A stretch of 64,000 bases of DNA from Echinarachnius parma (GCA_037951105.1 JBAMJV010001335.1:103924-167923), one strand, 5' to 3'; counted from the first letter of the stretch, positions 52,321 through 63,800 are shown. Numbers and translations: made by a program. Notes: generated from the sequence alone by a model not told the origin.

Positions 52321-55300
52321 GTAATGATTATTTTGGTATAAATATATTGTAATACAAAGTGCGTGATGTATATGGAATTTTTGCTGAAATGTGCCTTTTC
52401 CAAATAGACCCGATTGTATTGTCGTATTGTATTTTACTATTTCTCGAAATCGAAACATTATTATACGTTTTGCACCCAACTATACCTCCAGCGGCTTACA
52501 TTAAAACGAACAAAGATTTGAATACATTACACATTTCACCACTTGCGCAACCATATTATCTGTCATTTTGTCTCTTATGTTTTACACATGACACACTATA
52601 TTTTGAAAATAGTATGACAAGAGAATACGTTTCATTTTGTAAAAATGCAAGAACAAAGTGTTTAGGCAATAATGTGCAACTACATTGCCTGCTTTAATAT
52701 GCAAATGATGATTATGTTATAGGAACACGGTCGTGTCTATTTTTATTTAAAGGGTGACTAAATTACAAATGCAGGTTGACTTTTGTTGATCTGTAATAAT
52801 GAATACATCACATATCTTTTGACTATTTGATGTACACTTTTGTCATATTTTTTCTATTATTTTTTCTATTAATTTTTATTCTACCTGCTAAGCTCCACCC
52901 CTAAAAAAACCCCTCCAGCATTGACTTTTGTGACATCATAATACCATTCAACCATCAGTTAGCTAGATAAACATGAACAAAATATATGTTCTCACCCACT
53001 AAGTACCAGTTATTGCATTAGCATTGGATGTTTTCATTGAAACCCTTCTTTTCATGGTGAGTGGGCATTGTATAAAACATGCAATACTATTGTGAACAGG
53101 TGGTCAGTTGATAGGAAGAGAATTACCAATGTCTTTTGTTCATCTAGCTGACTGATGGTTGAATGGTATTATGATGTCACAAAAGTCAATTGCTTCTGGA
53201 GGTTTTTTTTTAGGGGTAAACTTAGCATATGACAAAAATGTACATCAAATAGTCAACAGATATGTGATGTATTCATTATTACAGATCAACAAAAGTCAAC
53301 ATGCGTTTGTAATTTAGTCACCCTTTAAGTATTGTACACCGTGTCCCAGAAAAAACGGGTTTCATGGCAGAAATTTTATGTTATAATTAATAATTTCCTT
53401 CATGATATATATATATGTCTGAAAAGCTATGTGTCTCTTCTTTTATTTGATATACAACTTATGGCACATAATTCACGCATGACTGAATTAGAACGATAGA
53501 AAGTGGTGTTACCAAAATCCAATTTGCGCGCAGAAATTGCAAGTTTGGGTGAGGTTTTGGGGAGAGTTTTAAGAGTAGTAAACGTACTTATTTTGAAAAA
53601 GGACAGACACCGCATGAAAATTCATAATTTTATCTTTTATATGACACCTCATGATTAAAAAATAAATTATATATGCCAGAGAACGAATACAATGCAAACA
53701 TGCTTGATTCCAGCCCAAATGAGTAACTTTCCTGATCTAGCCTGTTTCCTGATCCCCATGTTTGTGTAAATTCACTCATGCATCAAAGTCCATTGAATTA
53801 GCTGCTAGTCAGGAAAGCTGAGCGACTTCTTACTCAACTTTGACTCATTCGGGCAGAAATCAGGCATGTTTTCATTGTACTCGTTCTCTGGCATAAATCA
53901 TTTATTTTTTGAGCATGAGGTGTCATGTAAAAGATAAAAATATGAACTTTTATGTGGTGTTTGTCCTTTTTAAAAATAAGTACGTTTACAACTCTTAAAA
54001 CTCACCCAAACTTCAAATTTATGCGTGCAAATTGAATATTGGTAACACCACTTTCCATTGTTCTAATTCAGTCATGCTTGAAGTATGTGCCATAAGTTGC
54101 ACATCAAATGAAAGAAGAGACACAGAGCTTTCAAGGCATATATATATATCATCAATTAAATTATTCATTATGACAGAAAATTTCTGCCATGAAACCCGGT
54201 TTCGTTTTTCTGGGACACGGTGTATTGCTCTTGATGCTTTCTGTATTGATGTGAACGAATTGAAACGCACACGTAAAAAAAAAGAAGTATAGTTCATTGT
54301 GTAAAGAAAAGAAAGCTCGCAATAACTGGAATTATAATAGTTTCTGTTCTATCGACATTTATTTTAAGAAGAGAGGGCTGTGCTGATCGAAGTCCGGGTG
54401 GCCGATGTGTACCTGAGGGCGAGGTCTGGGGAGCCCTTTGGATCCAAGGATGACATCAACGCCCTCATCGAGAAGATATGCGACCACGTCTACAGGTAGG
54501 TTCATATTGCACAATGATAAAAAGATAATCCGTTGCATAGCTTCAATGATTTGACGAAAACTAAAACCAACAAATATGGGGACTATCTTTTCTAGGATGA
54601 GGGAAACACATACAAGTGTGCTACTAAATAATTCACATGACACCCCCCCCCCCCCCCCCGTGTTTATTGTCACCATATAATGGGATTTACATAATAGGAT
54701 TGAAGGCCTAAAAGTAAAAGGGATACTAAACATTGCAAATATAGCAAAATGGAAGTTCATGGTAGTTTAACAAGTAATTGTGTTCATTTTGTCTCACAGA
54801 AAGTTAACGGCCGAAAAGTGGTGCATATGCAACCTGCAGCGATCGCACTTGACTCTTACCGGACAAGACCCGACAACTCAAGAGGAAATCAGCCACCAAC
54901 CTCCTGTCATAGAGACACTAGGCCCAAAAGATCACGAGGAGGACAATGATGGCGGCGCGGCGGAAACTGGCTATATTGGTCAATTACGAGACAGAGTGCT
55001 CGACATCCTCACCACTTACGTAACCGTGTTCAAGGACCAGCTCCTGACGAAGGACAAACTGGAACCGTTGGGTAATCCGCTTTCGCTCATCTACTCTGCC
55101 GAACAGGTCAATGACCAGCTAGACGATCCTACCGAAAGAAACAAACCGGTCGATGACCATGAGAGGAGCGATGATATCGAAGACCAAACCGAACAAGTTA
55201 CTGAGCAACATGAAGGAGATGATGCCCGAAAAGAGCTTGGCGATGAGCTAACTGCTCCGATCGATGAGCGATCAATGACGGTACAGACAAATAACCGAGA

Positions 55301-56285
55301 TCTAACCAATGACCAACTGGAACTTGAAAATAACAAAATAAAACGGCCAAATGTAAAAACCAACAAATCTAACAACGTCATCGAAGAAAACAAGGAAGCT
55401 CAACATTTCGTAGATTCGAAGTCCTCCCGTAGTTCGTCGTCAGGATTCATGACTGACTGGGAGATCGTGGGAAGATGCCTCTCGCGCGATGGTGACTACG
55501 ACGCCGTCTTTCAGCCGACCACGACAACGGGTGGCATCGCCACACGAACATCATCAACCTCTTCGGTGTGGAGTTCGGACCCCGAGACAAAGCCCGATCG
55601 AGTGCCGCGTTATCATCCGGACAAGCGTTCGACGCTGCCCACGGCCAACGATGACGACGACACCACCCTGCAATCTCCACCGGGAAGGGGCGATGTTGAT
55701 GATTGTATGTACCACCCGATTCAACGTTTATACAAGAAGACCAACAACCCAAAGCTTATCAAGAGAAGCTGGGGTTACTTCAACTCGTCTTCAACCGGAG
55801 CAAAAACAAACGGCTCTCAAGTCCTCATGACGGATAGAAGCGGCTTCCGGGAAGACTACTTCCGCAACTCGACTGAGCGATTCGGTACCGACAACAGCGG
55901 CATGATAACGCCATCGCCTTACTCTGCATCAGTGACAGACTTTCCTCATCAGCCTCAAGGTCATCGACGTCCGGGCGCGACATCGGTCACGGGATCATCA
56001 TCAGCATCGGCCAGCGATAACCGCAAACGCGTCCAGATCGTTGAGAATAAACGCACATCAGCTCCTGCTGCTGCGGGACAAGCTCACGACGTCGCATCAG
56101 AGGGCGAGGTCCAGACCCACGTCGGAGGCGTATCCGCGCACCTCTATGAGCAACTCATGAAGGAGTGTGAAGCGAAGAAGAAGACTGGAAGAAAAGTGAG
56201 CAAGAAACGCTCCTCGATTTCTTCGTTAAAGAGGCAGGGGAGCAGGATTATGAGAGCACTGGCCAATTTACATACGCCCATCTAA
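52296..56285 (+). CDS. Unrecognised 545-aa protein (three-exon gene)
   Basis: Joined CDS: 52296-52320, 54369-54495, 54800-56285 (1638 nt). Exon 1 codes MPNGIQNK and ends in phase 1 at donor GTAATG; exon 2 starts in phase 1 after TTTTAAG and ends in phase 2 at GTAGGT; exon 3 starts after TCTCACAG. The N-terminal ~65 residues (ERAVLIEVRVADVYL, DDINALIEKICDHVY, KLTAEKWCICNL) look like a small folded alpha/beta module. Then follows a long polar, acid-rich and Ser/Thr-rich region with no predicted membrane segment. The C-terminus is basic (KKKTGRKVSKKRSS, LKRQGSRIMRAL). I do not recognise the family and assign no function. The start choice is supported by an A at -3 and phase agreement; an overlapping upstream ATG at 52286 gives a 10-codon uORF. 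Confidence 0.68.
52751..53324. mobile_element. 574-bp palindromic TTAA-flanked MITE in intron 1 of the 545-aa gene
   Basis: TTAA on both sides (52747-52750, 53325-53328). Ends AGGGTGACTAAATTACAAAT and its inverted copy, with inverted similarity extending well inwards (GACTTTTGTTGATCTGTAAT; TGATGTCACAAAAGTCAAT). Non-coding. Confidence 0.88.
53337..54222. mobile_element. 886-bp palindromic Tc1/mariner-like MITE
   Basis: Bounded by TA dinucleotides with ends CACCGTGTCCCAGAAAAA and the inverted copy. Arms of about 400 bp pair with moderate divergence (GGTGTTACCAA / TTGGTAACACC; AAGGACAGACACC / GGTGTTTGTCCTTT). The TA duplication suggests Tc1/mariner. Small ORFs on both strands are artefacts. Confidence 0.82.
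54369..54495 (+). CDS. 545-aa gene, exon 2
   Basis: 127 nt coding EERAVLIEVRV... to ...KICDHVYR. The codon pattern is clearly coding (GTGGCCGATGTG, CTCATCGAGAAG). The acceptor is a tandem NAGNAG (AAGAAG): use of the second AG would remove one Glu. No ATG-started ORF marks it, so it is easily missed. Confidence 0.8.
54800..56285 (+). CDS. 545-aa gene, exon 3 with stop
   Basis: 1486 nt, phase-2 start after TCTCACAG, stop TAA at 56283-56285. It codes residues 51-545: KLTAEKWCICNL, an acid-rich stretch, a Ser-rich centre with GFMTDWEIVGRCL, and a basic end (SAHLYEQLMKECEAKKKTG). The exon is GC-richer than its surroundings. The frame is open slightly upstream of the acceptor, but that part is intron. 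Confidence 0.88.
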
Positions 56286-57016
56286 GATGACTAATAATGT
56301 TACTTTTATAAACAAGCGCAAACATTATCTTTGAGCCTACATTATACATATATTATATATTTCGACTAGTAGCCAACAAGCAACAAACTAACTTAATATT
56401 GATACAGGCAATCTCGACAGTGCAATAGGCAAAACGATCTAAATTCAAATTAATAAGCTGACAAAGTTGAACAAATCAAGAAAATACGATGGACGTCTGA
56501 AGCGCGAGATTTGTTTTACGAAAGCACTAGGGAGGAGCACTAGCGACCGGATTCTGTCTTAGCACCAGCACCCTGTAGAAGAAAGGTTCTCCGGATACAT
56601 CCCAACGAAGAAAAACAAACATAACACACATGGAACGATTATGGATGTAATTATGTATATTAAATTATGAAAGATGTACACGATGACAGATTTCTTAAAG
56701 CACAGGCAGGACGGGTCGACGACGTTGCGCCAGTACCAGTACTTCATAATTTATGACCCAGCCGTACTGTCACGGTTAACGTCTTTTTGGCCGGACTATT
56801 ACATTACAATTAAAGTGCAATTACAAAATAATTCTTTTAATTTTCAAAATGAAAACAAAAAACGAAAACAAAAAAACACCAACCTATTTTTAATATGTTT
56901 CGCTTATAAATCTCTTGCTTGCTTTTTTCTCTCAGCCCTCCTTCTCTTGTTACAGAATGCTTTTTTCTTCAAATGAAACGATCATATAACGACATGAAAT
57001 AATATGAAACACATGG

Positions 57017-57022
57017 AATAAA
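57017..57022 (+). terminator. Candidate poly(A) signal of the 545-aa gene
   Basis: AATAAA about 730 bases after the stop, followed within 60 bases by a GT/T-rich stretch (TTGTTATTGTGTTTTTTTT), the usual arrangement for 3' end formation. Confidence 0.4.
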
Positions 57023-57271
57023 AACAAAATATAACAAGATTATCTGAAATTGTTATTGTGTTTTTTTTTATTAGTCAAATATAATTCTTTTCTTTGTAAG
57101 ATGTTGATAAACAATTTCACCCGTTAAGCACTCGGCCATAATTATGTATGGTACATAGGCACATTATGGACAGAAAATGCGACAAGAGCTTTGAAACCAT
57201 TACTACAGGGAAACATTCAAACCATTTTTGGGCAAGGTTTTATATCATCTATTATAGTGCTCGAAAGTTAA

Positions 57272-57527
57272 AGGGACCTAGTAACTTTGTTGACCTGAGC
57301 AAAAAGTGATGGGTGGTTGATGTTGTTATCTGATATGTCCACTGGGTGTTGTGTGAAAAGTTCAGGTTTTCGCGGTCCAGTGGATAATTTAAAATCTGAA
57401 CACTTCAATCGTAAATATCTTTTTAACGAAAGGGAAATTTGAAAAACCACAACCTGTCCCATGCTTTTATTGTTAATACAGAACCGCTAGAATTCCAATT
57501 GGGTTTGGACAATGTTACTAAGTCCCT
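57272..57527 (-). mobile_element. TTAA-flanked MITE, copy 8, internally deleted
   Basis: TTAA on both sides (57268-57271, 57528-57531) with normal ends, but 256 bp long. The central GTGAATATCACTT block found in full copies is missing. Confidence 0.8.
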
Positions 57528-58024
57528 TTAAGATGATTTATGTCCGAAATACAAGATGATATCCCTCCGAAATATTGGTGTATTCAAAACCCTCGCCCAT
57601 CCCACCACCTCGTATAATATTACGCGTTTGGCAAAGACCCGAGATTTCAAATAGACGAATCCGGTTTCAAGTCTATAGGGCCATAACTGGGGGGCTTCCA
57701 AGAGTACAACAAAATATAATTTGAATATGTTTTAACCGTTATGCAACATGTCAGGTGTATTATTGTCTCCTAAAAAAAAAAATCAGTAACCTTTGTTCAG
57801 CATCCTAGACATGCTTGAAGCCCCCCCCCCCCCCCCCCCCCCCTCCCCCAGTTATGGCAGACGTATACTTGAAACCGGATTGGTCTATACGCGGTCGCCC
57901 AGAAAGAAAAAAAACAACACGGCCTATTTCCAACATCGGAACACACGACCACCATGTCATGGGAAGTATATTATGCTGTTCCGCTTTTATGGACACCCCC
58001 GATTAATTATTGCTTCATTAAGTT

Positions 58025-58250
58025 CAGGGCCCGTATTCATGAAAGCCCGCTAGCTTAGTTACTTGCTAATTCTATTTTGGATGGCGTGGCTACGAATTAA
58101 ACACAAGATATTTTAGTAGCTAACTAGGGTTAACTGTATAGTGGGTACGTCGTAAAGCTTACCTAGCTAAACCTAGTTAGGGACCAGGAAAACCGTTCGT
58201 TGCTAACTAAAATAAACATAGCATGGGGTTTCATGAATATGGGGCCTGGA
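58025..58250. mobile_element. ~225-bp MITE with CAGGGCCCGTATTCATGAAA ends
   Basis: CAGGGCCCGTATTCATGAAA at the left and the complement of CCAGGCCCCATATTCATGAA at the right. Internal blocks GCTAACTAGG and CTAGTTAG are also inverted. The ends resemble those of the element at 37004. Confidence 0.75.
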
Positions 58251-58287
58251 TAGTAGGATACATTCAAGATTATTCAAATTGTTCAAA

Positions 58288-58685
58288 TAGAGTGGTGAAG
58301 TGTGATGTCATCAAAAATCTATTTTTCTAATTTTCAAATTTGAACTTCATTTTCCGAAAGAGCATCAAAAATAATGTCCAAATAGCAAAAAGTCAATAGA
58401 ATATGTTATGTATTTGCTGAGATATGCCCATCCGAAAGACTTTTACTTCAATGGGCAATCAGTGTTATAGTGCTCTGGTTCATAAAGTTATGAACCAGAC
58501 CACTATAACACTGATTGCCTATTGACAACAAATTAATTCGGATGGGCATATCTCAGGCAATACTGAACATATTCAATCGATTTTTGGTATTTAGACATTA
58601 TTTTTTATGCTCTTTTGGAAAATGAAGTTCAAATTTGAAAATTCCAAAAACGATTTTTATGACGTCATGGCTTCTGTACTATATA
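58288..58685. other. ~400-bp long inverted repeat
   Basis: Arms of about 190 bp: ATGTCATCAAAAATC...ATATGCCCATCCGAA... pair with ...TTCGGATGGGCATAT...GATTTTTATGACGTCAT. The centre GGTTCATAAAGTTATGAACC forms a tight loop. Likely a foldback MITE in the convergent intergenic region. Confidence 0.88.
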
Positions 58686-60084
58686 GGGTGTCCGCAGATG
58701 AAAGCTCTCCAGCTCATATTTAGGTTTGATTGAAACTTTCAAAACCTATTGAAACTTTCAAAACCTATTAAAACTCTTTCTGTATATCTTCACTATATAA
58801 AAACTTTGATAATTGTTATTACATGTACACAAACAAATATAAATTTCTTCCACCAGAACCGTGTAAAACAACATAAGAAACAATAATATAAACATGAAAC
58901 AAATTTCAATAATTATACTATTCTCGTAAATATAAACTTCTGAATATTACATTACACGATACATATAAGGTATTTTCAGTATCGTATATCACAAACATTC
59001 ACATATATCATTATATATTTCTGTGTTATGATGCTAATTTCCACCAGCATTAGTATATCCCGTTGGTGACCATCAAAACCATAATAACTAGTTCCTCCAC
59101 ATAATATAGTTTAGTTTTCAGATTTTATATAATTCATATTTCTATTAAATTATTTGATATCATTATGATATATTTATCACTAAAATTATTTTTATTGAAT
59201 TATTAATAATAATTCATTAATCATTTGAATTGATGAAGTAGAGTAAATCTTGCCTTTGAATAATACTTTACCTCACTTTTAAGGATGAAAAAACAGTTTA
59301 CTATCAGACTATCGTGTTTTGAGGACAATTTAGATGGACATATTACAGTTTATACAGACGTTCTTCTCTGTAAAAAAACCCCCCAACAAAACAAAACAAA
59401 ACACGTTATAAAGCGCTTTGTTGCTAACAAATTTGCACAACTTACATAGAGCAATGGATGAAGATGGTACCAGGGAAAGGGAGTTCTATTTCTTCGGGGG
59501 ACCTATACACATATCAGACAGAAAAATCCATCTCGTTCTGGAGGGGTCCTTTAATATTATGACGATTGACGTCATACTATTACCTCCATCACGAGAGAAT
59601 AAGATAGTGTAAAAAGATAACGGAAACAAGACACAGTCTCAACAGTGGACCTAACCCTCGGAATATAGACTGATTTTCGGTCTATACACATATGGTTGAG
59701 GCAGTACAATCCAACATTTCTATGTGACCAAGTTAGAAATAGCCGCCTTTTAACCCATCAAGGACGAGAGCTATTTCAAGGCATAATGTATCATTATTTT
59801 CTTGAACAAATTGGCAACTCCTAAATTGTCCTTGATGGGTTTTAGGTAGTATTTGATAAATATGACCGTTTTACCACCTCCCCGTGCATAGTTTTGTTGA
59901 AAAACATAATTATCCAAGAGTGTCCCATATATAGAAACTGGAATTTTAGTCTATACCTAGCCAAACATTCCTTGTGTACAATTCAAATTAAGGCAGTCTC
60001 GCTATAACACATCAAGGTAAGGCTTCTTTCCTGAATGTGGTTGGCTGTTCTTCATCATCGGAATAAAAACCTCAATGAGCATCA

Positions 60085-60345
60085 ACTTCAATCTACCTCG
60101 GTCTTGAACCACTCACCGATTGCAGCACCTAATGTATATAGTTGAAATACAATTGCTAAACATATTCAATCATAGATAGTACAGCCTGTACAGGCCATCA
60201 GTTTGTATGTCTTAAACCAGTCTAGTCCTCATAAGTGGTAGTCCTAGTCCAGAATGGTACAAATAATAATGTTACTTCGGTCCTATATAGTTATTTAGAT
60301 GTATATATGTATCCGGCTCGGTCTTGAAGCATTGTCTGCTCGTGG
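60085..60345 (-). pseudogene. Two weaker copies of the ACSL terminal exon end
   Basis: Around 60302-60340 the minus strand reads QCFKTEPD, and around 60085-60118 it reads EWFKTEVD followed by a stop, both resembling DCFRAELD. Intervening sequence also shares blocks (CAGTCTAGTCCT / GTAGTCCTAGACTAGTC), suggesting a tandemly repeated, decaying unit of about 200 bp. Confidence 0.45.
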
Positions 60346-60480
60346 CTTCTATTCGACATTGTACGTTTCAGCTAACTCCGCAGAATAGGAGAGGAGTATT
60401 ATAGATACCGCCAGTTTTCCAATTTGATGTGGTCCACGTCTAATCTGGTCAAGTCTTGGGGTCCTGCCATACTCCAGGAC

Positions 60481-60543
60481 CTGTCCCTCGTACATGCCAT
60501 CTAGTTCGGGTCTGAAGCATTCCTTGATCATAGCCCGGAGTTA
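60481..60543 (-). pseudogene. Partial copy of the ACSL terminal exon (copy 1)
   Basis: On the minus strand it reads AMIKECFRPELDGMYEGQ, matching the TIRDCFRAELDGMYEGQ end of the real exon, then runs on for about 40 other codons to a TAG at 60349. It lacks the catalytic-lysine part. It could be a relic or an alternative C-terminus; no clear acceptor was identified. Confidence 0.7.
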
Positions 60544-60670
60544 ACATTGATAAGTCGAAGATATATAATCTTTACACATGAGTAAATATGGTAATACCAC
60601 CAGTCTGTCTATGTTATTTGACAAGTGCAGGACTTATGACGATGTAGTCCTAGACTAGTCTAGAGCACTT

Positions 60671-60808
60671 TTACTTCTGACCCTCGTACATGCCATCTAG
60701 CTCGGCCCTGAAGCAATCCCTGATGGTGACTCGCTTGTTCTTCATGGTTGGGGTCAGCAGTCCGTTCTCGATGCTAAACAGCTCGGGCAGAAGCACGAAT
60801 CCCCTTAC
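60671..60808 (-). CDS. ACSL: ACSL terminal exon with stop
   Basis: 138 nt after acceptor CAACCAG; codes VRGFVLLPELFSIENG, LLTPTMKNKR and ends LDGMYEGQK with TAA at 60671-60673. This is the usual end point of the family within a few residues. Confidence 0.92.
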   Translation of the reverse strand, partial: VRGFVLLPELFSIENGLLTPTMKNKRVTIRDCFRAELDGMYEGQK

Positions 60809-63800
60809 CTGGTTGTATCAAAGTAAAACATAGAGGGAAAGTGTTACGGTTTTAATGTCTGCTTGGTATACAGCCATATAGACTACATCTCAGTTGGCCT
60901 TCAACATGATGCCCGAAACTTGTATTTCCCCAACTTAAAACTTGAACCCCAACCCAAAACCTAACCATAACCCTATATCCAGTCCCTTGGCCTAATCCTT
61001 ATCTATAATCATAATCCTAAGCCCCTACATTTAGATTTTGCTAGTAGACCAAATGTATGTAGACCAATCAGCAAGTTACCAGTGTTACGCCCTCCTATGA
61101 TAAATCATACTAGGTCGCACGCTTCTAATTCAGCCGCCTCGACTTTTTTTGCAAAGTAGCGGAGGAAAGATGACGTCATTTTTTCAGAAAATAAATCATT
61201 AACACTACTTAAGTTCTTATAATCTGTAGTTTTATGCTGGATTTGGCATGAAGGTAATGCTATCTTCCATAATTAGCCCAAAGTCTGGATAAATCTGGTA
61301 AATAATATTTTTTGTTGATTATTAAGTGCAAGGCATGCAGATCTGGAATCCTTGAGACAAGACAATTTAAAAATATTTATTCTTGGTTCAAGGCTCATTC
61401 TATTAATGTCCCGCTGCATAAATTTGTTTTCTCTTGATAGATCTACCATGATATAGAAATATATCAACAAATTAGAAAACTTCATGCAATCGTTTTAATT
61501 TTATTTTAGATTGAAATCATGGTTTTTAGTGTGTAAGTCTATGGGGATAATATTTACTACCGTGCAACCACTATTGTACATGTGGTCTGAATCAAGACTA
61601 GTCGTTGTTGACGAATGGACTTAGTAACATTGTCAAAATCCTCAAAATCTAATTGGAATTCTAGCGGTTCTACTCGGCCATATAACGTCCATTTAACTTT
61701 AAATTTTCACACAACACCCAGTGGACATATCAGATAACAACAATATACATTGTATCAACCACTCATCACTTTTGTCAACAAAGTTACTAGATCCCTTTAA
61801 AATACTATCATCATTGAAAAGGCAACTGTTTAAAACACAAGAGACTTTAATAACATCTTTGTTAACATAAAGTCTTGTCTCCACTGCCTCCTATTTTGAT
61901 CAACTTTTGTCTGTTTGGGAGGTAGTTTGTGAATGTATGATGACGTTGCCCCAGTGGTCGTTGGTGATGGTTTGAAGATGATTCATAACATTTGGGGGCT
62001 TGTCCGGTAATGAAAACAGTATCTTTGGTTCTCAATTTATCATTTCTTTGTCTCAAACCAATGTACAGTTCTTTCACGGGAAGGTTAAGAGACACATTCC
62101 AGACACATTGCCAACAGTTTTCCGAACGAAAATTAATGAAACATGATTAAGATGATACTCCAGAATTTTGATTTTGTGCTCCATGCAGAACGTTTCATAA
62201 TATTCGGAAGGATTGATTCTGTTAAAAAATATATTACACATTCGTAATTATTTTTCAAAGTATAGATTTGTTAATGAAATAGTAACTTGTAAAATGAAAA
62301 CATATTCTTTTTTTTCGATTTTATTATTTGCAATGAAACTATAGAAAAGATTTTGTTTTCTTTTCTTTTTCTGTGACCAAATGTGACTCGGATTCCGTAA
62401 TAACCATTTTTATTTTTTATTTTTTGAAAAATGTATTTTAATTTCCTGTATAATAAATCTACCTATTGCCTACGGGAACCTTGTGGGCCGTGAATTAATT
62501 GTATAGGGATTGCAAAATCTAGTAGGAAACATGTTAACACATGCATACTCACCTTCTCAAATCCACACAGGTTCGCTGATTTACTCGTCCTCTCTAGCTC
62601 TGCATTCACGGCATCCCTCACGGTCTGGATTGAACAAACAAGTACAGATAAAAGATTGAACAAAAAAGTACAGATAAAAGATTGAACAAAAAAGTACATG
62701 GAGAAAATAGTCAACAAGAAACAAAACATAGGAAAATACTAATTAAATAAAGTTAAGCTTAAAGATGGAGCTTTAGAAAGAACTGCATCCGTTGAGAATA
62801 GTCATACAAGAGACAGTTAGACAAGCAACAGTTGAAGAAAGAAACCAATTTTCGAACAGTTGTTTTTAGTCAAGTTATCTACTTAAGATATGAAGATATG
62901 AAGTAGTATGACGTAAATCATGAAAGTATAGATTCTACAGAATAATAAGCAGCTTAAAACGAATAAACGTGCTTGGAAAGCCGAGAGCTCTACTTATGCT
63001 AACAGTATTATATTCGTGTTATATTCATGTTATATTCGTGTTATATTCGTGTTATATTCGTGTTAGATTCGTGTTAGATTCGTGTTAGATTCGTGTTAGA
63101 TTCGTGTTAGATTTGTGTTAGATTCGTGTTAGATTCGTGTTAGATTCGTGTTAGATTCGTGTTAGATTCGCGTTAGATTCGCGTTAGATTCGCGTTAGAT
63201 TCGCGTTAGATTCGTGTTATATTCATGTTATATTCATGTTATATTCATTTTATATTCATATTATTCTTCCACACGACCAATGATGACAATAATGAACTGT
63301 ACCTTGTTTTGACAAAGCTCGGCCAAAGACAGCTCAGTCAAGTTGTTGTTGACAGCAAACTTCGTCAACGCTTCTTCTTCAGGCACTAAGAGCGCGATGT
63401 TAAACGACTGCAAATCAAAAGAAAATTAATTAAATAATTATGTACACAAATAAATTTAGATGAAGGGATCAATACTGAATTGATCAAACAATTAAATAGT
63501 ATCGAACATATAACTATTCTTATCGATATCTTAATAGGAAGGAGATTTTACAATTAGGAATAGGACTATAGCTGGTCTAAGTTCTGTAACTCACCCTCTA
63601 GACTCTCGGCATAGACATAGGCCTAGGCCATTATAGGACTACGCATCAAGACTAGCCCTATTTTAGTAATCTTGTCATAGTAACCTGGTAACCTATCCAG
63701 CAGGGTAGTTGGTATCTCACCCGTTTAGACGCTCGCCATAGACGTAAGCCGTGGGTATGAGCGGGCTAGGGATTCAAGATCAGTTTAATTTTGTTTCAAT

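Larger units (their letters stand above)
58690..60670. other. Convergent intergenic region downstream of ACSL
   Basis: AT-rich sequence with a small inverted repeat at 59754-59842 (AACCCATCAAGGAC ... GTCCTTGATGGGTT) and decayed copies of the last ACSL exon described separately. No clear poly(A) signal close to the ACSL stop was found. Confidence 0.5.

Noticed and set aside
52359..52697. 112-aa plus-strand ORF
   Set aside because: It lies in intron 1 of the 545-aa gene, is AT-rich with hydrophobic random composition, and has no phase-matching splice sites.
54359..54760. 133-aa minus-strand ORF
   Set aside because: It overlaps exon 2 of the 545-aa gene on the opposite strand; its translation has no features while the plus strand has splice sites and coding codon use.
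59418..59612. 64-aa plus-strand ORF downstream of ACSL
   Set aside because: Mixed composition but no splice signals, no domain and no neighbours to support it.
61862..62095. 77-aa minus-strand ORF with a faint resemblance to the end of Ty3/gypsy integrase frames
   Set aside because: The resemblance (GGSGDKTL near the end) is too short to support; no integrase, RT or LTR is seen around it. A translated search against retroelement proteins would decide.
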